NCBI RefSeq assembly: GCF_003202155.1
Contig: NZ_QFLI01000005.1
Location: 248,001 to 312,000 of the forward strand
Length of the DNA: 64,000 nucleotides
DNA from: Marinifilum breve
GTDB lineage: Bacteria > Bacteroidota > Bacteroidia > Bacteroidales > Marinifilaceae
Reading direction: 5' to 3'
Position 1 is the first letter of the stretch. Each line of letters begins with the position of its first letter. Position numbers and translations under genes: made by a program. The notes beneath the pieces were generated by a model. The model had not been told where the DNA came from. It did no database searches and saw only the letters and a list, made by a program, of their open reading frames with translations. This document shows, in pieces, positions 60,221 to 64,000 of the stretch.

Positions 60221-60985
60221 TTATTTAATTACTGCCCTATGCCACTCCAAAAACTCCTTTTTCGGCAACCATTTATCCGGCAAGATCATTTCCTGTCCTT
60301 CCAGTTTTCCGAAATGTGTTTGGTAGTATGATTTGGTGCAGTGTTCTTTCAGGTTTGTTGAGAGGATGAGTCGGTAATCCTCATCGAAACTAATTAGGTG
60401 TTGGTCGAAGGCCTTGTCGTATAGTGCCGAAAGGCAAATGCCATTTTCGGGGTTCAGGCGTTCGGCTTTGTTTTGTGCCCATGGCAAAATGTGGCTGGCT
60501 ATTAATAGCTGCGGCAAGTCAATGCCTGTTACCGCACATTTGCTGTGGTAGTTGGTGAGAATCATCTGGCGGAAAAAGTTTTGGTTTACCCGCGTCTTCA
60601 CATATCTTTCCTTCGTTTCTCCTACCAAATTGTTGGCTTCTGGCAATTCCGCTTCGTATTTATTTTCAAGGCTTAATCCTTCGCGTTCGGCCAGTATCTT
60701 CTCACTTTGGTATATTAGGCCTTCCCTGTCGTTCTGGAATTTTTCGAAAATCTCCTCGGTTGCTTTACCCGCATTGGCATGTCCTTTTTTACCTGCCCTT
60801 TTTACCGCAGGGTCTAAACTCGCCAAGTTTGACAACTTAAAACTTACCGCGCCAGCAGTTCGTCCAATAATATTGGCCAACTCAATTATTTGTGGATTTT
60901 TGGGAGTTATCTTCCGGTACTCCGTTTTCAAATAGAGGTTAAAAGCGAGAATGAGTTCTTCCTCACTCCAGTTTGGGTTACGCAT
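60221..60985 (-). CDS. HNH endonuclease, first gene of the RADAR-type operon
   Basis: The 254-aa protein has a C-terminal HNH nuclease domain: QNFFRQMILTNYHSKCAVTGIDLPQLLIASHILPWAQNKAERLNPENGICLSALYDKAFDQHLISFDEDY, with the SHILPW histidine and the NPENG/L(S)ALYDKAFD block. Similar domains occur in restriction-like enzymes. The N-terminal 110 residues resemble a Myb/SANT-like helical region (WSEEELILAFNLYLKTEY). It lies 24 bp upstream of the RdrA-like gene on the same strand. HNH nucleases are not a known RADAR component, so it may be a separate defence gene or a partner. Confidence 0.85.
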   Translation of the reverse strand: MRNPNWSEEELILAFNLYLKTEYRKITPKNPQIIELANIIGRTAGAVSFKLSNLASLDPAVKRAGKKGHANAGKATEEIFEKFQNDREGLIYQSEKILAEREGLSLENKYEAELPEANNLVGETKERYVKTRVNQNFFRQMILTNYHSKCAVTGIDLPQLLIASHILPWAQNKAERLNPENGICLSALYDKAFDQHLISFDEDYRLILSTNLKEHCTKSYYQTHFGKLEGQEMILPDKWLPKKEFLEWHRAVIK

Positions 60986-61260
60986 AAGTAATAGTCAATG
61001 TTGTTTGGGTTATGTCAAAGTTAATAAAATTATATCAATCACTTAACATCTGTAATTACATTCTTGTTGTCAGCCATTAATCCTTTTCCTGCTGAACCCA
61101 TTATTCCGTAATCAGATAAATATAAACACTCTAAGCTCTTTTTATGTTTGTCGTCAGTATTCCACCCCTTTCCCCTTCCATTTTAAGGGCTATTCTTGCT
61201 AGTCTGTCTCTTGTTCTCGCACCTTTGTGGTATTCCGCTGCTTCCCCATCTCTTGGCGGC
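60986..61260. other. upstream region of the defence operon
   Basis: On the minus strand 61016-61023 reads TAACTTTG, a match to TAnnTTTG about 31 bp before the HNH start. No -33 TTG is at the right distance. Nothing else recognised. Confidence 0.4.
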
Positions 61261-61263
61261 GGC

Positions 61264-61515
61264 GGAAAGCTTCAACCGAGCGGCGGAAAGCCTTTGGCTA
61301 AGGACGGAATGTCTTTGGCTAAGGGCGGAACGCTTTTGGCTAAGCTCGGAAAACCATTGGCTAATGGCGGAATGCCTTTGGCTTAGCTCGGAAAGTGTTT
61401 GGCTAAGGACGGAAAGTCTCTGGCTAAGCTCGGAATGTGATTGGCTAAGAGCGGAAGGTCTTTGGCTAAGCATAACTAGCTTTTGGCTTTTGATCTTTTG
61501 TCTGTGGCTAAGGGC
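61264..61515. repeat. array D: GGCTAAG words at exactly 21-bp spacing
   Basis: The word GGCTAAG (or close variants) begins at 61296, 61317, 61338, 61359, 61380, 61401, 61422, 61443, 61464, 61485 and 61506, every interval exactly 21 bp. A second word CGGAAAG/CGGAAtG keeps the same phase from 61264 on. The unit is roughly TTTGGCTAAG-nn-CGGAA-nnnn. Because 21 is a multiple of three, three frames stay open; the minus frame gives a Ser-x-Leu-Ser-Gln heptad and a plus frame gives a Trp-Leu heptad, both probably by-products. Confidence 0.92.
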
Positions 61516-61921
61516 TTCCTTTCCTAAACTTCCTTCAAATCTTAACAATATAGTGTCTTTCCATCTTAACTATGCTTGCTCTCCCCTTAAATGTGCACTT
61601 TACATCCTTAGGAAATTTAGTTTTGTTTCAAAGGTGCTTCATTTCTTCTTTGGCTTACCCTTACATGAGCTATTTTTCTTGCCTAAAAAGCCTATGATAG
61701 CCGTATTTATTGACAATACAGCTCTTTCTTCTTGTTTTTCATAGTTTTTATTAATAAAGTGTAAATATTTTATAAATAAAAACAATAACTCCCAAACAAC
61801 TAGCATTTACAAGCCTTACAGGGCGATCGAAATTTATTTACATATTATTTTCCATCCATTTTATTGCATATTCAAAAAGTTCCCATTAATTTCCATATTG
61901 TAAATCTTAAACTTAAAACTT
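61516..61921. other. intergenic stretch after array D
   Basis: About 400 bp with no convincing ORF; a plus-strand frame from 61196 runs through the array to 61744 but its translation is low-complexity and shows no family. No terminator or repeat was recognised before 61922. Confidence 0.4.
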
Positions 61922-62653
61922 ATGATTATGGGACAATCCAGATCTTACAATGGCGGAGATGCCAATTTTATTATTTTTTCGAGTCAAAGTATTAACATCA
62001 TCAACGACAAGCATGATGAGTTTGTGGCTTTCTCGCCTCATTTTACCGCAGAAACGCAGGCTGAACTGAAAACTTTGTTCGAAACAGCCAGTAACATTCC
62101 TTCGGACAATACCTATATCGACATTCAGGCCAAGGCCACCGAGAATGTGAATAAGGAATTGGCAGCATCGGGTAAGTTTTTCCAAAGATGCAAGTTCGAT
62201 ATCGAAATGGGATTCCCGAACGATAAGAAGGTATGGAATCAGTTTGGTTTTAATGATTACGACAATGCCCGCAAAAGTGGCAAGTTGATGTATCTTTTCC
62301 TAACCGATTTCGACATGATTGCCAACAAGTACAAAGAGGCACTTACCGCAGAAGGATGGACAGAGGATACCTTTTCTGCGATTCTGGCACATCGCGATAA
62401 GCTAAAAGGCTTTATGGATGAGCAATCGGACTGTATCCTGAAACGTAATCGTGCTACCGAAGAGCGTACCATTGCCCTGAATGCTTTGTACGAAAAGCTG
62501 GCCATCTATTTTAAGGCCGCACGCATTATGTACGAAGATGACGAGGATTTATTGAAGTGGTTTAGATTTCCGGCACCTACTCCTAAAGCCACAAAGGAGG
62601 AAGCCGAAAACACAGAAGTGAACGAAGAAGTTGTAAACGAAACAGAAGAATAA
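61922..62653 (+). CDS. cytoplasmic protein of unknown function
   Basis: The 243-aa protein has no signal peptide or membrane segment. It is predicted mostly helical, with a charged C-terminal tail (KATKEEAENTEVNEEVVNETEE). No family was recognised. An alternative ATG at 61928 gives MGQSRSYNGGDANF. The codon use and base composition match the housekeeping genes rather than the AT-rich defence operon. It stands alone. Confidence 0.65.
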   Translation: MIMGQSRSYNGGDANFIIFSSQSINIINDKHDEFVAFSPHFTAETQAELKTLFETASNIPSDNTYIDIQAKATENVNKELAASGKFFQRCKFDIEMGFPNDKKVWNQFGFNDYDNARKSGKLMYLFLTDFDMIANKYKEALTAEGWTEDTFSAILAHRDKLKGFMDEQSDCILKRNRATEERTIALNALYEKLAIYFKAARIMYEDDEDLLKWFRFPAPTPKATKEEAENTEVNEEVVNETEE

Positions 62654-62771
62654 TTTCCCCTTTCCTTTTTCCCCTTTCCTCTTTTAAACTGTGATGCATA
62701 AAGTTAATGGTAAATTTTCTGACATCTGGTTTGTCCCCATGGCCTTTGGTTTTGGGGAATTTTTTTTCTCT

Positions 62772-62791
62772 CCTCGGACTAAAGTCCGAGG
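62772..62791. repeat. CCTCGGACTAAAGTCCGAGG hairpin, copy 4
   Basis: A perfect palindrome followed by GCAATTCAAAGCCCGAGG; further inverted blocks (CCTCCAGATT / ATCTGGAGG) follow to about 62858. Confidence 0.85.
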
Positions 62792-62855
62792 CAATTCAAA
62801 GCCCGAGGGAATTCTGTCCTCCAGATTCAGAATTGCCTCCAGATTTATCTGGAGG

Positions 62856-62892
62856 ACAAAAAAAACAAACCCCAAATCGCAATGATTTGGGG
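62856..62892 (-). terminator. terminator of the DUF6263-like gene
   Basis: On the minus strand CCCCAAATC (62884-62892 complement) pairs with GATTTGGGG (62870-62878 complement), followed by TTTGTTTTTTT. Confidence 0.85.
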
Positions 62893-62930
62893 CATCTGAT
62901 CTATAACAATCGGCATTATGCCGAACATCT

Positions 62931-63845
62931 TTAGTTTGTGATTACCGATTTTGATTTTATGGTCATTGGGATGCTCATGCCATCAGGCATTTGCTCGCTA
63001 GCCTTAAGCTCGGTATTTCCGCTTAGGTTCTGAACAATGGTGGCATCAATAATCCAACCGGTTTTTCGGTCAATTTTAATGTCCGAAGTCAAATGTCCGT
63101 CTACCAAAATCTTAATGTCCATGCCATTTTGCTTTACATATGGGGCATTAGAATTGCTAACCAGGTCGCCTTCTCCATGAATTAGAAAGTACTCGCTATT
63201 GGCAGCCTTTAGTTCGAAATTGGTGGTTAAATTCACCGACATGCCCGCCTCTATATTGGTTTCGGTCGACCATTTTTTACCCAATTTCACTTTTTCCTCC
63301 GGGTAAATGGCGGTGATCTGCTCAAAACTTCCTTTAATGGCCTTTGCACCATATGATTGTTTTAGCTGTGCCAATATTTGCTCTTTCTGTTGCTCTGTAA
63401 GATCGTATCCCTCGAATAAACTCCCGAAAAGATTATCGATTCCATTGATCTCAACTACCTTTCCACTTTGACTCATGATCATCGTAAAAGGCTTGTTAAT
63501 CATTCTTGATAACATGGTTGACATGATATCTTGTTCGTTTGGATTATTGGAGCTGAATGAGCTTTTTCCCTGTGCACTTTCCATTTCCATCTCAACGGTA
63601 GTGTAATTCACCTCCATATTATACTGATTATTATCAGCACTCATTACCTTAAATGTATAATCCCCTTTTACATTCATACCAATTTCGATTGGCATGCCGT
63701 TAAAATTTTGGGTAATGGTCATTTTTGCATTCGACTTCTGAATGTACACCTTCCCCACTTCAAGATTTAAAGCCAACTCATACTTTTGGGCTTGTACAAA
63801 AAGTGTAGCACTTAGGATAAGTGCTAGTGTTAGTAATTTTTTCAT
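62931..63845 (-). CDS. DUF6263-like secreted protein
   Basis: The 304-aa protein begins with a signal peptide (MKKLLTLALILSATLFVQA). Its sequence is an even beta-rich domain with the DUF6263 look (GKVYIQKSNAKMTITQNFNGMPIEIGMNVKGDYTFKV, KKWSTETNIEAG, DGHLTSDIKIDRKTGWIIDAT) common in secreted proteins of this phylum. Function is unknown. It is transcribed alone, with a clear terminator. The last 100 bp before the window end hold another CCTCGG hairpin. Confidence 0.8.
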   Translation of the reverse strand: MKKLLTLALILSATLFVQAQKYELALNLEVGKVYIQKSNAKMTITQNFNGMPIEIGMNVKGDYTFKVMSADNNQYNMEVNYTTVEMEMESAQGKSSFSSNNPNEQDIMSTMLSRMINKPFTMIMSQSGKVVEINGIDNLFGSLFEGYDLTEQQKEQILAQLKQSYGAKAIKGSFEQITAIYPEEKVKLGKKWSTETNIEAGMSVNLTTNFELKAANSEYFLIHGEGDLVSNSNAPYVKQNGMDIKILVDGHLTSDIKIDRKTGWIIDATIVQNLSGNTELKASEQMPDGMSIPMTIKSKSVITN

Positions 63846-63934
63846 ATGATTATTCTTGGTAGATAATTTAATTATTGTTTAAAAGTACATCCATTTCTCG
63901 ATTTATGGATGGATTATCTGTTTTATTTTTCATT

Positions 63935-63954
63935 CCTCGGACTAAAGTCCGAGG
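63935..63954. repeat. CCTCGGACTAAAGTCCGAGG hairpin, copy 5
   Basis: A perfect palindrome identical to copy 4, again followed by GCAATTCAAAG, and repeated with small changes to the window end. Confidence 0.85.
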
Positions 63955-64000
63955 CAATTCAAAGTCCGAGGGAATTCAGGCCCGAGGCAATTCAAAGCTC

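Noticed and set aside
61144-61744. Coding frames through array D (80, 121 and 182 aa)
   Set aside because: Frames on both strands stay open only because 21 is a multiple of three and the words lack stops. Translations are low-complexity heptads without start signals or family match.
1-64000. tRNA or rRNA genes and insertion sequences
   Set aside because: No cloverleaf-like or rRNA segments and no transposase ORFs were recognised in the gaps; a dedicated search was not possible here.

Overview
The window comes from a Bacteroidota genome. Gene families, Bacteroidota-type promoters (TTTG or TTG, then about 19-20 bp, then TAnnTTTG, clearest before rplU and the OmpA gene), many lipoproteins and typical intergenic palindromes all fit. 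The mix of periplasmic nitrate reductase, four-subunit 2-oxoacid:ferredoxin oxidoreductase and a cytoplasm-facing DMSO-reductase-like enzyme suggests a facultative or strict anaerobe, perhaps a marine Marinilabiliales relative. That placement is inference. No rRNA, tRNA, CRISPR array or complete insertion sequence was recognised.

Layout. 1-4.6 kb: clpP (start cut by the window edge), clpX, then folA/thyA on the minus strand with a lipoprotein and a four-helix-bundle gene. 4.6-10 kb: a nucleoside-recognition membrane protein, a nucleoside permease, a 42-bp repeat array, a small HTH protein and a beta-propeller protein. 10-19 kb: housekeeping genes (BFN-UVR protein, rplU-rpmA, serS, TPR protein, ruvC, HIT protein, greA). 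19-26.6 kb: membrane pyrophosphatase hppA, ribF, a thioredoxin-like lipoprotein without catalytic cysteines, lpxH, rmuC. 26.8-29.3 kb: three arrays with 20-21 bp period followed by a DUF262 + HEPN pair. 29.4-39.7 kb: a Cys/Met-type PLP enzyme, a DmsB-DmsC fusion with a cytoplasmic DmsA-like subunit, an aminotransferase and porGDAB, with a divergent Lrp regulator. 39.8-49.7 kb: an AraC regulator and a nap cluster (FeS protein, NrfD, cytochrome c, napA, napG, napH, napB, napD). 50.4-54 kb: two envelope proteins. 54-61 kb: a four-gene minus-strand defence operon, HNH nuclease - RdrA-like ATPase - RdrB-like adenosine deaminase - unknown 206-aa protein, i.e. a RADAR-type system with unusual partners. 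61.2-64 kb: an exact 21-bp repeat array, an unrecognised protein and a DUF6263-like protein.

The most unusual signal is a set of intergenic arrays at three loci. Each array repeats its own short core word every 20-21 bp (or 42 bp), about two turns of B-DNA. Two of the three loci touch defence-like genes. The window also carries several families of small palindromic or MITE-like repeats, including three copies of a roughly 116-130 bp element, two of them inside the nap cluster, and AT-rich repeats that supply the last codons and stops of several genes.
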